DNA from: Tumebacillus flagellatus
GTDB taxonomy: Bacteria > Bacillota > Bacilli > Tumebacillales > Tumebacillaceae
Assembly: GCF_000714935.1 (NCBI RefSeq)
Contig: NZ_JMIR01000007.1
Coordinates: 62,001-126,000 of the forward strand
DNA length: 64,000 bases
Direction: 5' to 3'
The translations under genes were made by a program, and so were the position numbers. Position 1 is the first letter of the stretch, and every line of letters begins with the position of its first letter. Shown piece after piece: positions 34,178 to 42,801 of this stretch. Below the pieces are notes generated by a model. It saw only the letters and a program-made list of their open reading frames with translations. It had not been told where the DNA came from and did not search any database.

Positions 34178-35545
34178 TTAGTTGATGACGCCCGCGAGGT
34201 AGTCAATGGTGTTGACTGCGAGGACTTTGTCATTGTCCGCGTTCCACCCGTCGTACAAGTTCTTGCCGGAAGCGCCGGTGCCGTCATCGTACAGCGAGGA
34301 GTCGCCCAGTGCCGCGAAACGGCCGGAACCGTACTTGCCGTGGATGTGGAACGCGTCTGCTTGGCCGGTCAGGAACACGTCGTTGACGATCGTGGAATTT
34401 GCGCCGGTCAAGTGGATCGTGGAACCGTTCCAAGCGCCGACGGAGGAAACGCCTGCGGTTACGGAATTTGCACGGATGTCCGTGATCGGGTCTTGGGAAA
34501 CGTTGTTGCGGTTGAAGTAGAAGCCGAACGTAGCGCCAACCCAGGAACCGGTTGCCGGATATGCTTCGGTTTGGGAGCCGTCATAGATTTGCACGGAGTC
34601 CCAACCGTCGTTGTTGCGGTCGGAAACGATATGGTCGGCGATGAAGTAGACGCCGCCGCCGTTTTGGATAAACGTGTTGATCGCGGTCTTCTCTGCGGAG
34701 GTGTAGTTGATGTTCGGCTCCGGCAGAACGAGGACTTTGTAGCCGGAAAGCACGGTAGACGAGATCGTCGAGGTGGTGGAGCTTACGGTGTAGCCTTTCG
34801 CGCGCAGTGCGTCTGCGAAGGAAGAGTTCGCGCCGCCGATCGTCCAGTCCGCGTTGCCAGCGGTTTGACCGTGGCCTTGGTCCCAGAGGACTTTCGTGCC
34901 GGAAACCGTACCGCCGCCACCGGTGTCACCGCCGCCGCCGCCGCCGCCCGTGCCGGTGTTGATGGAGTTGACTTTGCCCATCGTGCCGCCGGAAACGGTG
35001 GAAGAGCCCCAGTTCGTCGAGGACGAGGAAGAACCTGCCGGGTCTTTGCGTTCCAGCGAGTAGCCGGTGCCGTTGCCGCCCCAGGAAGAGGTGAATTCTA
35101 CAGAGTCGATCACTTCACCCGATTGCGCGAGGTTGTCGCCGTTGCTGTCGGAGAACAGTGCGACGCCGTCGCCGGAGTTGCCCAGTGCGAAGTTTCCGGA
35201 CCATTTGTACGTTGCGCTGGAAAGCGAGTTGCCGATGGTGATGTAACCGCCTGCCGGAATCGTCGTGCCGGACGGGAACGTGTACACGCCTTCGGTCAGC
35301 GAAGTAGCGCCAACGCCGTTATCGGTCAGTTTGTAGCCGGACAAGTCGATAGCAGAAGAAGTTTTGTTGTAAAGCTCAACCCATTCTTGCGTCGTACCGG
35401 ATGCGTAGTTGTACATGATTTCGTTGACAACGACCGAGCCGGCAGCAATCGCTGCGGAAGCCGGTTGAACATGATAAACTGCCGGTGCAACGAGTGCGCC
35501 GACCATTGCCAAACTGGTCAATCCGATAACTGTGCGTTTTTTCAT
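34178..35545 (-). CDS. Secreted lamin-tail-domain protein with DUF4350/GATase-like C-terminal domain
   Basis: 455 residues. A signal peptide (MKKRTVIGLTSLAMVGALVA...) is cleaved near 31. The first domain (about 35-190) is a bacterial lamin-tail domain: VVVNEIMYNYASGTTQEWVE, LYNKTSSAIDLSGYKLTDNG, GYSLERKDP. A Gly-rich linker (about 198-213) leads to a domain starting VLWDQGHGQTAGNADWTIGG with GYKVLVLPEPNINYTSAEKT and GGGVYFIADH, resembling the class-I glutamine-amidotransferase-like fold of DUF4350 proteins. No catalytic Cys is seen. Possibly a surface DNA- or sugar-binding protein; function unknown. Confidence 0.82.
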   Translation of the reverse strand: MKKRTVIGLTSLAMVGALVAPAVYHVQPASAAIAAGSVVVNEIMYNYASGTTQEWVELYNKTSSAIDLSGYKLTDNGVGATSLTEGVYTFPSGTTIPAGGYITIGNSLSSATYKWSGNFALGNSGDGVALFSDSNGDNLAQSGEVIDSVEFTSSWGGNGTGYSLERKDPAGSSSSSTNWGSSTVSGGTMGKVNSINTGTGGGGGGGDTGGGGTVSGTKVLWDQGHGQTAGNADWTIGGANSSFADALRAKGYTVSSTTSTISSTVLSGYKVLVLPEPNINYTSAEKTAINTFIQNGGGVYFIADHIVSDRNNDGWDSVQIYDGSQTEAYPATGSWVGATFGFYFNRNNVSQDPITDIRANSVTAGVSSVGAWNGSTIHLTGANSTIVNDVFLTGQADAFHIHGKYGSGRFAALGDSSLYDDGTGASGKNLYDGWNADNDKVLAVNTIDYLAGVIN

Positions 35546-35794
35546 GGTTCCGTGAATCCCCCTTGGAAGGTTGTCCTGTCTTCGAATTCAGTATAAATGA
35601 TATTTGTGATAATTTCAACAATTATTTGTAAAGAATGCATATGTAATTGAATTCCATTTCCGCAAATCCCACACAGTTTTTCAGAATTGAATTCAGGGAG
35701 GAAAAAGGGCGGCAGAAATGGTATTCTTATTGAAGGAGAACGAACAGGCACGGTACGTACGCACGGCGATTCAGTAAGGAGAAGAGAATCTAAC

Positions 35795-36637
35795 ATGAGC
35801 ACCGCCTATAAGCCCAGCAGGGGCGATTTTGAACGGCTGTCGAAATTTCGCGCGCCGTATCAACAAGCTGTCGATGAACTCAAAGTCAAATTAAAAGGCA
35901 TCAAGTACGGCTGTCTCGAACAAGACCGCTACTCGCCGATCGAATTCGTGGTCGGCCGCGTCAAGTCTGTCGAGTCGCTGTTGAAAAAAGCGGAGAAGAA
36001 GGGCATCCAGATCGGCGTCGGCAACTGGGTCGAGGAGATTGAGAGCCATGTGTACGACATCGCCGGCCTGCGCGTTGTCACCCGCTATCTGGAAGACATC
36101 CGCGAAGTGCAGGAGATTCTCTGCGAACGCGAGGATTTCCAAATCGTCGAGATCACCGATTACATTGACACGCCCAAGGAATCGGGCTACCGCAGCGTGC
36201 ATTTGATCGTGCGCTACCCGACGTATCACGGCTCGCAAAAACGCGATGTGCTCTGCGAAATTCAGTTGCGGACGCTGGCGATGAATTTCTGGGCGACCAA
36301 CGAGCATGAGTTGCGCTACAAGTACGACGAGAAGCTGCCGGAAGAGATGAAGGAACAACTCCGCCGCGCCGCCGACGCCGCCAACGAGCTCGATTTGCAG
36401 ATGGCGCAATTCCGCCGCGACATCCGCACTTCGCAAGAGATCATGCGCGAAGACATCGTCTCCAACGAAGACAAACTGGAGGAAATCTTCTCGCTCTACG
36501 TCAAGAAAGACTTCACGCGCGCCGCGGAACTCTACCAAACGTACTTCGCCGCTGCGCACGACTTCACGTACAACCCGAAATTGCAGATGATCGACGAGAT
36601 GCTCAATTCCCGACTCGTCAAAAAACCCGGCTCCTAA
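35795..36637 (+). CDS. Small alarmone synthetase (RelP/RelQ-like (p)ppGpp synthetase)
   Basis: 280 residues from ATG 35795 (AAGGAGAAG upstream). The RelA/SpoT synthetase core is intact: VVGRVKSVESLLKKAEKKG, DIAGLRVVTRYLEDI, GYRSVHLIVRYP and CEIQLRTLAMNFWATNEHEL (EIQ-R-T/W--EH). No hydrolase (HD) or regulatory domains. Longer than B. subtilis YjbM/YwaC (~211 aa) owing to a ~60-residue helical C-terminal extension (from about 220). Should make (p)ppGpp from ATP plus GDP/GTP during envelope or nutrient stress. Confidence 0.92.
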   Translation: MSTAYKPSRGDFERLSKFRAPYQQAVDELKVKLKGIKYGCLEQDRYSPIEFVVGRVKSVESLLKKAEKKGIQIGVGNWVEEIESHVYDIAGLRVVTRYLEDIREVQEILCEREDFQIVEITDYIDTPKESGYRSVHLIVRYPTYHGSQKRDVLCEIQLRTLAMNFWATNEHELRYKYDEKLPEEMKEQLRRAADAANELDLQMAQFRRDIRTSQEIMREDIVSNEDKLEEIFSLYVKKDFTRAAELYQTYFAAAHDFTYNPKLQMIDEMLNSRLVKKPGS

Positions 36638-36654
36638 GGAGTCGGGTTTTTCAA
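36621..36654. terminator. Overlapping bidirectional terminator
   Basis: AAAAAACCCGGCTCCTAAGGAGTCGGGTTTTTC spans the stop codons of the two convergent genes. Confidence 0.75.
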
Positions 36655-37437
36655 TGCGCGTTCTATGAGAGAGAGCAACAGATAGTTCAAATCGGGTTCA
36701 AAATTGTCGACCACCGTCTGCATCGCATAGGTGAAACGGAACGTGTTGTTTTTCTCCAGCAGGTCGCGCAAGAGTTTTTGCGCCTGTTCAGACATCGCGG
36801 TCTGCGAGACGCCTTCAATGAATTTCTGAATGTCAGCAAGTTCAGAATCCAGACGCGCTGATAGCGAATCGCGGGTCGGCACGCTTGGAACCGGCTGGGA
36901 AGTCGTAAATTGATGCGGCGCCAATTCGCCGGCGGGGGTCGCCACGGGAGCCGGAGGTTGCGGAGCGGCAAACGTCGGAGCGGGAGCAGCGGTCGTCGGA
37001 GCCGCCGGCGCGGCACCGGTTGCAGTCGGTGCAATCACATCCGGAACGACCAGCGCATCCGCCACGGTCGGAGCAACGGTTGCCGTTGCGGACGGAGTCG
37101 AAGCTGCGTCGTGGAATTTGTCTCTGTCCTTCTCTTTGCCGTCCATCGTGAAAGCAACTTCGCCGCTGCGGCGGTCATATTTCGTAATGCGTACCGTAAT
37201 CGATTCTTCGCGCTCGATCATCTCCGGCAATTTGCCTTGCAGATCGACTGCCATCTCGCTGTTGTGCAACAAACCGCTCAATCCGTCGGTCGTGGACGCA
37301 AAGCAACCAAAATCCATCATGCGAAACGGAAACACTTCAATCGTTTGGCCAACATGGTATTTCCCGGTCAAGCTCGGCTTCAAATTGTCCTTCTTCGACC
37401 GACCAAACTGTTGTACATACCGCAATGTCGTATCCAT
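36634..37437 (-). CDS. S1 RNA-binding-domain protein with Pro/Ala-rich linker
   Basis: 267 residues if begun at ATG 37437; AAAGGAG lies 12 bases upstream, and an in-frame ATG at 37497 is a possible but poorer start. An S1-like domain (about 20-100: GKYHVGQTIEVFPFRMMDFG; LSGLLHNSEM; ITVRITKYDRRSGEVAFTM) is followed by a long Ala/Pro/Thr linker (~115-190) and a helical C-terminal domain (~200-265). The S1 part resembles general stress protein 13/YugI, the tail does not. Probably binds RNA or ribosomes. It converges on the alarmone synthetase gene. Confidence 0.75.
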   Translation of the reverse strand: MDTTLRYVQQFGRSKKDNLKPSLTGKYHVGQTIEVFPFRMMDFGCFASTTDGLSGLLHNSEMAVDLQGKLPEMIEREESITVRITKYDRRSGEVAFTMDGKEKDRDKFHDAASTPSATATVAPTVADALVVPDVIAPTATGAAPAAPTTAAPAPTFAAPQPPAPVATPAGELAPHQFTTSQPVPSVPTRDSLSARLDSELADIQKFIEGVSQTAMSEQAQKLLRDLLEKNNTFRFTYAMQTVVDNFEPDLNYLLLSLIERALKNPTP

Positions 37438-37537
37438 AGAGAGCCCGTACTCCTTTAGTAGCAGGATATGTAAACCTAAAAATTCTACCTTATCCATTTA
37501 AGTTAACAGTCTCCATCACCATTGTCAAGTCAGCACG

Positions 37538-37579
37538 AAAAAAGGGAACTCCGCCGTCGGTCGGGAGCTCCCTTTTCAA
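37538..37579. terminator. Terminator between S1-domain and DsbA-like genes
   Basis: AAAAAAGGGAACTCC..GGGAGCTCCCTTTT, strong stem. Confidence 0.7.
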
Positions 37580-37607
37580 TAAAAAGTTGTAAATACGTTG
37601 AAAGTTT

Positions 37608-38189
37608 CTAGCGAGCCAATTCGCGCAGTTGTTCCAACGTCGGCATGTCGTCAAAGTGGTGGATCAACAGGCGCTTCGACGCGTCCGCTCTGTTCACATA
37701 GTCGGGGATCGTGTCGAGGTTTTCGTCTGCCGCTTGTTGCAGATCGGTTTCATACGCGGCACGGCCGGCATCGCTCTCCAGCGCTTGGCGGAAATCGGCA
37801 CCGTTCAAGCCGACCGATTCGGCGAGTTGCACGAGCACGTCGCGGTCGGAGATGTCTTGCTTCTCTGCCCAATGCGCCCGATAGACCGCTTCTACATAGG
37901 AAGCGGCCGCTCCGAACTGTTCAGCGACTTTGGTGGCGATCAGCGCCGGGACGGTGTCCGATTGAACGGGAGACGAGACGCGGATGCCCGTCTCTTCGCG
38001 CAATTCCTTCAAGCGCACGCCCGCCGCTTCGCGGTAGCCTTCCGGTTTTTCCGGCGGGTTGGCGTTCGGCGGCATCTTCCAGACTTTATACTTGATCTCG
38101 ACGCCCTCTTTCGCCAGTTCGCGGATCGTGTGCGCGCCGATGTAGCACCACGGGCAGGCGTAATCAAAGTGGTAGCGCAATCCGCTCAT
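37608..38189 (-). CDS. DsbA-family (FrnE-like) thioredoxin-fold oxidoreductase
   Basis: 193 residues from ATG 38189, whose ATGA overlaps the stop of the upstream gene. CxxC is CPWC (12-15) within YHFDYACPWCYIGAHTI, followed by a helical insertion and a C-terminal thioredoxin strand, the FrnE/2-hydroxychromene-isomerase-like arrangement. No signal peptide, so it acts in the cytoplasm as a thiol-disulphide oxidoreductase of unknown target. Translationally coupled to the CoA-binding protein gene. Confidence 0.88.
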   Translation of the reverse strand: MSGLRYHFDYACPWCYIGAHTIRELAKEGVEIKYKVWKMPPNANPPEKPEGYREAAGVRLKELREETGIRVSSPVQSDTVPALIATKVAEQFGAAASYVEAVYRAHWAEKQDISDRDVLVQLAESVGLNGADFRQALESDAGRAAYETDLQQAADENLDTIPDYVNRADASKRLLIHHFDDMPTLEQLRELAR

Positions 38190-38617
38190 CAGTGTTTCCC
38201 TCCCGCGAGCAGCACGCTGTGCGCCACGGCGATGCACTGATCCATGAGGATCTCCACGCCGTTTTCTTTCGCCAGTTGTGCGGCTTGCTCATCGTACACG
38301 CCCTGTTGCGCCCAGATGCGTTTCGCGCCGGCTTTGATGGCCGATTCGACGACGCTGTACAGTTCTTCGGAGCGGCGGAAGACGTTGACGAGGTCGATTT
38401 TTTCCGGAATTTCTTCGAGGGCGGCGTACGGTTTTTCCCCGAGCACGTCGGTTTTCAGCATCGGGTTGACCGGCAGGATCCGGTAGCCGCGCGCTTGCAT
38501 CGTTTCCGCGATTTGGTAGGAGGTGCGGTCCGGCTTGTCGGACAGTCCGACCACCGCGATGGTTTTGGTTTCTTGGAGCCATTGTTTGACGATTTCGTTG
38601 GACGGAGCTTCATACAT
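38189..38617 (-). CDS. CoA-binding protein (YccU/CoA_binding_2 family)
   Basis: 142 residues from ATG 38617 (GGTGAT upstream). A single Rossmann-like CoA-binding domain: KTIAVVGLSDKPDRTSYQIA, YRILPVNPMLKTDVLGEKPY, IDLVNVFRRSEEL and KRIWAQQGVYDEQAAQLA. Homologous to the N-terminal domain of succinyl-CoA ligase alpha and CoA-disulphide-related proteins. The coupling to a thiol oxidoreductase gene suggests a thiol-redox role (inference). Confidence 0.9.
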   Translation of the reverse strand: MYEAPSNEIVKQWLQETKTIAVVGLSDKPDRTSYQIAETMQARGYRILPVNPMLKTDVLGEKPYAALEEIPEKIDLVNVFRRSEELYSVVESAIKAGAKRIWAQQGVYDEQAAQLAKENGVEILMDQCIAVAHSVLLAGGKH

Positions 38618-38791
38618 GGCGATCATCACCTATTCTGCTTTTTGCCAACAGCATACCCTATTGATTGGAAAAAAAACTGTCGCCCACGACACATTCCGGG
38701 CGTTCGAGATACTCCCGTCGGGTTTCAAAAAGGGGACAAACATGGTACATTGAACCCACATCCATTCATATACATAGGAGGAACAGCACGA

Positions 38792-39151
38792 ATGGCAGAG
38801 ATTCTTTTCTATGAATATCCCAAGTGCGGTACCTGCCGCAATGCCAAGAAATACTTGGACGCAAACGGCGTCGACTACGAAGACATCCACATCGTGGACC
38901 AACCGCCGACCCAAGACCAATTGCGAGACTATCTGGAGAAGAGCGGGCTTGAGATCAAGAAGTTCTTCAACACGAGCGGCAACAAATACAAAGAACTCGG
39001 TCTGAAGGACAAGTTGAAAGACATGAGCGTCGAGGAGCAACTTCGCTTGCTCGCGTCGGACGGCATGTTGATCAAACGCCCGATCCTCGTGCGCGGCGAC
39101 CGCGTGACGGTCGGCTTCAAGGAAGAGGAGTTCCAGAAAGTGCTCGGTTAG
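38792..39151 (+). CDS. ArsC/Spx-family protein (YffB-like)
   Basis: 119 residues with the CxxC of Spx/ArsC-like proteins (CGTC, 12-15; YEYPKCGTCRNAKKYLDANG), the central helix-rich part and the closing RPILVRGDRVTVGFKEEEF. It has the thioredoxin-like fold of arsenate reductases/Spx. It lacks obvious RNA-polymerase-binding features to call it Spx itself. Start ATG 38792 has AGGAGG. The next gene (M16 peptidase) starts 9 bases after its stop. Confidence 0.88.
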   Translation: MAEILFYEYPKCGTCRNAKKYLDANGVDYEDIHIVDQPPTQDQLRDYLEKSGLEIKKFFNTSGNKYKELGLKDKLKDMSVEEQLRLLASDGMLIKRPILVRGDRVTVGFKEEEFQKVLG

Positions 39152-39159
39152 GAGCGTGT

Positions 39160-40386
39160 GTGCAGAGGATGATACGCAAAACGATATTGCCCAACGGCTT
39201 ACGAATCATTACGGAAAAAACCCCCTATCTGCGCGGGGCTGTGGCGCACTTGCGCTTTGGCATCGGTTCCGGCTTGGAGCCGTTCCGCTTGTGGGGCGTG
39301 GCGCACGTCTTGGAACACATGGTCTTCAAAGGCACGCCGACGATGGACCAAGTGGTGTTCGGCAACGAAATCGCCCGCTTGGGGTGCTCGACCAACGCGT
39401 CGACCGGCTTTGAATCGACGACGTTTGAAATCGACGGGCCGGCAGAGACGATCTTGCAGGGCTTGGATCTGTTTGCGGCGTTGATCGCGGGGTTCCATGT
39501 GCCGGCCGAAGAGTTTGACAAGGAAAAAGACGTGATCCAAGAAGAATGGAAGATGTACCGCGACGACCCGTCCGCGTGGGGCGAAGACCTCGCTTACCAT
39601 TCGCTGCTCGGCAACTACGCGCACCCGACGATCGGGACGCCGGAGTCGGTCGATGCTCTGACGCGCCGCCAAGTGTTGGAGTTTTCGCAGGCGTATTACA
39701 CGCCGGACAACTTGGTGGTCGGGCTCGTCGGCAACGTCGAGCATGAAGCGGTGGTGGAAGTGCTGGCGAAGCACTTTGGCGGCAATGCGCGCAAGAGCCA
39801 GAATTTGCGCGTGCCGCCGCTCTCGCAGATCAAGTCGCGCCATGAGGAAGAGGAGTGCGAGCAAGAGCAAGTGTTCCTCGGCTTCCGGGCTCCGGCGATT
39901 CAGCGTCCGGATCTGCCGGCGTTCGATACGGCGATGACGATCTTCGGAGGCGATTCGTGGTCGCGCTTGTTCCAGCGATTGCGTAACGAACTCGGTCTCG
40001 TCTACACGGTGGAGGGCGGATATTCCGGGTGGCAGCATGTCGGCACGTACATGATCTACGCCGGGTGCCAGCCGAGCGAAACGGACCGCGTGCTGGCGGA
40101 GATCCTGCACGAGATCGACCGTTTCCAACGGGACATCACGGAAGACGAACTGCTGCGTTCCAAAGCGATGCTGCGGGCGTCGCTTCTGATGAGCAGCGAC
40201 CAACTGGGCAACAAAGTTCAGAAGCTCGTCGACGACGAAGTGCTCTGGGGCGAATGGCGTCCGTATGAGCGCGACATCGCCGATCTGGAAGGAGTCACGC
40301 GGGAAGACGCGCTGCGTCTCGTGCACGAAGTGTTTCATGACACGCAGATGACCCGCGTCACCGTCGGCCCGTACCAACCGAAATAA
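39160..40386 (+). CDS. M16 family zinc peptidase
   Basis: 408 residues. The inverted zinc motif HxxEH is HVLEH (49-53) in a WGVAHVLEHMVFKGT context, with the distal Glu in the following helix region. Two M16 repeats are present; the second has RLFQRLRNELGLVYTVEGGY, the R/Y-type substrate-binding motif. Similar in size to YmxG/PqqL-like processing peptidases. The start is GTG 39160 with AGGAG ahead; ATG 39169 is a possible alternative. Cotranscribed with the ArsC-like gene. Confidence 0.9.
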   Translation: MQRMIRKTILPNGLRIITEKTPYLRGAVAHLRFGIGSGLEPFRLWGVAHVLEHMVFKGTPTMDQVVFGNEIARLGCSTNASTGFESTTFEIDGPAETILQGLDLFAALIAGFHVPAEEFDKEKDVIQEEWKMYRDDPSAWGEDLAYHSLLGNYAHPTIGTPESVDALTRRQVLEFSQAYYTPDNLVVGLVGNVEHEAVVEVLAKHFGGNARKSQNLRVPPLSQIKSRHEEEECEQEQVFLGFRAPAIQRPDLPAFDTAMTIFGGDSWSRLFQRLRNELGLVYTVEGGYSGWQHVGTYMIYAGCQPSETDRVLAEILHEIDRFQRDITEDELLRSKAMLRASLLMSSDQLGNKVQKLVDDEVLWGEWRPYERDIADLEGVTREDALRLVHEVFHDTQMTRVTVGPYQPK

Positions 40387-40407
40387 GGCAGTTATCCTCG
40401 CCGAACA

Positions 40408-40444
40408 AAGCCCCTTGCCGCACGCGGACAAGGGGCTTTTCGTC
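40408..40444 (+). terminator. Terminator after the M16 peptidase
   Basis: AAAGCCCCTTGCCGC..GGACAAGGGGCTTTTCG. Confidence 0.7.
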
Positions 40445-40585
40445 GTGCAGGCACAACGTTGATCTGCGCGGCGCTTGCCCAACAGGGAATCGGTACTCAA
40501 GATGCACGCTGTGAAGGAAGAAATGGTGTATAATCTTCGCATTGAGCACTTATTTCGAGGAACGAATTTTAGGGGAGTGTGGAAT

Positions 40586-41509
40586 TTGGGCGAGGAGAGA
40601 AAGGCCAGGCTGCTGTTGGTTTTTGTCGTGGTGATCTGGGGGTTGAACGTGGTCATGGTCAAGTATCTGTCCGACTTTTTCACCCCGACGATGCTGGCGG
40701 CGTGGCGGATCGGGGCGGCGGCGCTGCTGTTGACGGGGATGACGGCGAAACAGTACGGGTTTCGCAAACTCACCGTCGGCCAGTGGGGGACGATCATCGG
40801 CATTGCCGTGTCGGGGATTTTCCTGCACCAGATTACGCTGTCGGCGGGCTTGAAGCTGACGACCGCTTCCACAGGATCGTTGATTCTCGGCTTGAACCCG
40901 TTGGTGACGATGGTGCTGGCGTACGTTCTGTTTCGCGAGCCGTTGACGGCGCGCAAGATCGGCGGAGTGCTGCTCGGTTTTTGCGGCGTGTTTCTCGTTG
41001 TGTTCGGCGCGTCATGGGAAGAGACGTCCACGCTGCACTTTGGCAAGGGCGAATGGCTGGTCGTCCTCGCGATGCTCGCGTACGTGATTTCGGGGATGTT
41101 TATCAAAAAAGCGACGCAAACCCTCCCGGTCATGGTCGTCACCGCGTACAGCCACGTCACGGCGACGGTGTTGTTGGCGATCACGGCGACGGGGGAGCAA
41201 CTGGTTTCGAACCAGCCGTTTACGTTGCCGGGCGACTGGTTTGTCTGGGTCGTGTTGCTGTTCTCCGGGATCATGGCGACCGGGTTCGGCTCGATCTGGT
41301 GGAACTCCGGCATCCGCGTAATCGGGGCGGGACGGACGTCGATGTACATCAACGGAATGCCGATGTTGAGCTTGATCTTCTCGGTGCTGCTCTTGGGCGA
41401 GTCGATCACGTGGATTCATATCGTCGGGTTCACGGCGGTGTTTCTGGCGATCGTGCTCGGGACGGGGAAGCCGAAAGCGAAAGCGGCGTCACTGACGACG
41501 AGCGCATAA
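40586..41509 (+). CDS. EamA/DMT family transporter
   Basis: 307 residues from TTG 40586; AGGGGAG is eight bases upstream. Frames extending further 5' overlap a -10-like TATAAT near 40530 and are unlikely to be translated. Ten membrane helices in two EamA repeats (LLVFVVVIWGLNVVMVKYLS; TSMYINGMPMLSLIFSVLLL). Resembles drug/metabolite exporters of the RhaT/YdcZ-like group. Substrate unknown. The gene ends in a terminator that is also the left repeat of the following island. Confidence 0.88.
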   Translation: MGEERKARLLLVFVVVIWGLNVVMVKYLSDFFTPTMLAAWRIGAAALLLTGMTAKQYGFRKLTVGQWGTIIGIAVSGIFLHQITLSAGLKLTTASTGSLILGLNPLVTMVLAYVLFREPLTARKIGGVLLGFCGVFLVVFGASWEETSTLHFGKGEWLVVLAMLAYVISGMFIKKATQTLPVMVVTAYSHVTATVLLAITATGEQLVSNQPFTLPGDWFVWVVLLFSGIMATGFGSIWWNSGIRVIGAGRTSMYINGMPMLSLIFSVLLLGESITWIHIVGFTAVFLAIVLGTGKPKAKAASLTTSA

Positions 41510-41547
41510 AAAAAGCGGTTGCCCTTGGAAGGGGGCGGCCGCTTTTT
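41510..41547 (+). repeat. Left direct repeat / terminator flanking the RloA-RloB island
   Basis: AAAAAGCGGTTGCCCTTGG followed by AAGGGGGCGGCCGCTTTTT. It is the rho-independent terminator of the DMT transporter and matches 43576-43612 except for one extra G. Confidence 0.9.
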
Positions 41548-41649
41548 ATGTACGGTAAAAAAATTACATGTAATGAGGCAGTGTGTGTACCTTTTTTTCT
41601 TTGACAGGATATAATAGCAGGAGGAACTTCGTGAAAGGGAGGAATCGAA

Positions 41650-42801
41650 ATGCTAACTTCTCTTCGAATGAAAAATTATACATCATTTAAAAATGACACA
41701 ATACTGGATCTTAAAAGCACCGGATACAAAATTCTTGAACGATCGAATGTGCATGAACAGGTGCTGAAGGGATTGTTTTTTGTTGGGCCGAATGCATCGG
41801 GGAAAACGAATGTCATACGAGCTTTGCGGTTGTTGTTGGAGCTTTTGTTTGCGGAAAAGATCGTGAATTTGTCTTCCAATGTATGCCTGTTTTCAGTGGA
41901 ACACTCGTTTCTCTTGGAATACACGTTTGAAATCGGTCAAGCTGTCATCGAATATCAGATTGAATTTGACACGCAGCAACGCAAATTTCTGGTAGAAAAA
42001 TTGACCGTCGATCAGGAGGAAGTCTTGAATCGGGTCGGAAGCAACGGTGAAACGAAACTAACAGATGCGAGATTGTACTCGAATATCGACGACTATTCGC
42101 TCTTGTTGAGGGAGATTTACTACAATACAAAGTTTCGCGCTCACGAAACACTCAAGAAATGGTTCGAATTCTTGCTGAACTCCGTGTATGTGGACGGCCA
42201 CGAAAGAGTTCTTTTTTCACCGGGCAAACACGGGTTGCGGTTGAACGAATATGTGCAATCCGAGGCAGGAGTTCAGACCATCAATCAATTTTTCACCGAC
42301 TATCACTTCGATCAACGAATTGAGTACTCCAATTCGAGTGAGGGACCCCTTAATAGAATGGACAACGGAGAGGAGAAGCGGATCTTTTTTAAACGGGAAG
42401 GAATTGGAGAGCCCATTCCGTATTGGATGGAGTCGTTGGGGAACCGAAATTTACTCAATCTATTACCAGCCTTTTTCCACGTGGTTCAGCGTGGGGGTAT
42501 GCTGATCATTGACGAATTCAGCAGCGGTCTCCATAATTTCCTTGAGGAATTGCTGATCCGATATTTCATGAAAGCCTCAACAAACGCTCAGATTTTTATC
42601 GTATCTCATTCCACAAACCTGCTCACAAATGCGCTGTTGAGACCTGACCAAATATACGCTGTGAATTTTTGGGGCAAAGAAGGAAGCGGACTCAAGTTAT
42701 TTTCATCAGAAAAACCGAGAGAAGCGCAAAACTTAGAGAGAATGTATCTCAACGGCGTGTTCGGAGGAGTGCCGGAATACAACGATGAAGATCTCGCGTA
42801 A
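41650..42801 (+). CDS. RloA/AbiLi-like AAA15 ATPase (putative anti-phage)
   Basis: 383 residues of the AAA_15/AAA_21 ABC-type ATPase group. Walker A GPNASGKT at 46-53, Walker B MLIIDEFSSGLH (284-295, Asp288/Glu289) and a switch-like SHSTNLL; the ABC signature is weak (ESLGNRNLLNLLPA). Such ATPases pair with a TOPRIM-like partner in RloA/RloB, AbiLi/AbiLii and PARIS systems. Start ATG 41650 has GAAAGGGAGG. The gene overlaps the next by 17 bp. Markedly more AT-rich than neighbours, which supports transfer. Confidence 0.85.
   Translation: MLTSLRMKNYTSFKNDTILDLKSTGYKILERSNVHEQVLKGLFFVGPNASGKTNVIRALRLLLELLFAEKIVNLSSNVCLFSVEHSFLLEYTFEIGQAVIEYQIEFDTQQRKFLVEKLTVDQEEVLNRVGSNGETKLTDARLYSNIDDYSLLLREIYYNTKFRAHETLKKWFEFLLNSVYVDGHERVLFSPGKHGLRLNEYVQSEAGVQTINQFFTDYHFDQRIEYSNSSEGPLNRMDNGEEKRIFFKREGIGEPIPYWMESLGNRNLLNLLPAFFHVVQRGGMLIIDEFSSGLHNFLEELLIRYFMKASTNAQIFIVSHSTNLLTNALLRPDQIYAVNFWGKEGSGLKLFSSEKPREAQNLERMYLNGVFGGVPEYNDEDLA

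Noticed and set aside
39199-41409. 736-codon minus-strand frame across M16 peptidase and DMT genes
   Set aside because: Runs through two well-supported genes on the other strand; product has no family resemblance.
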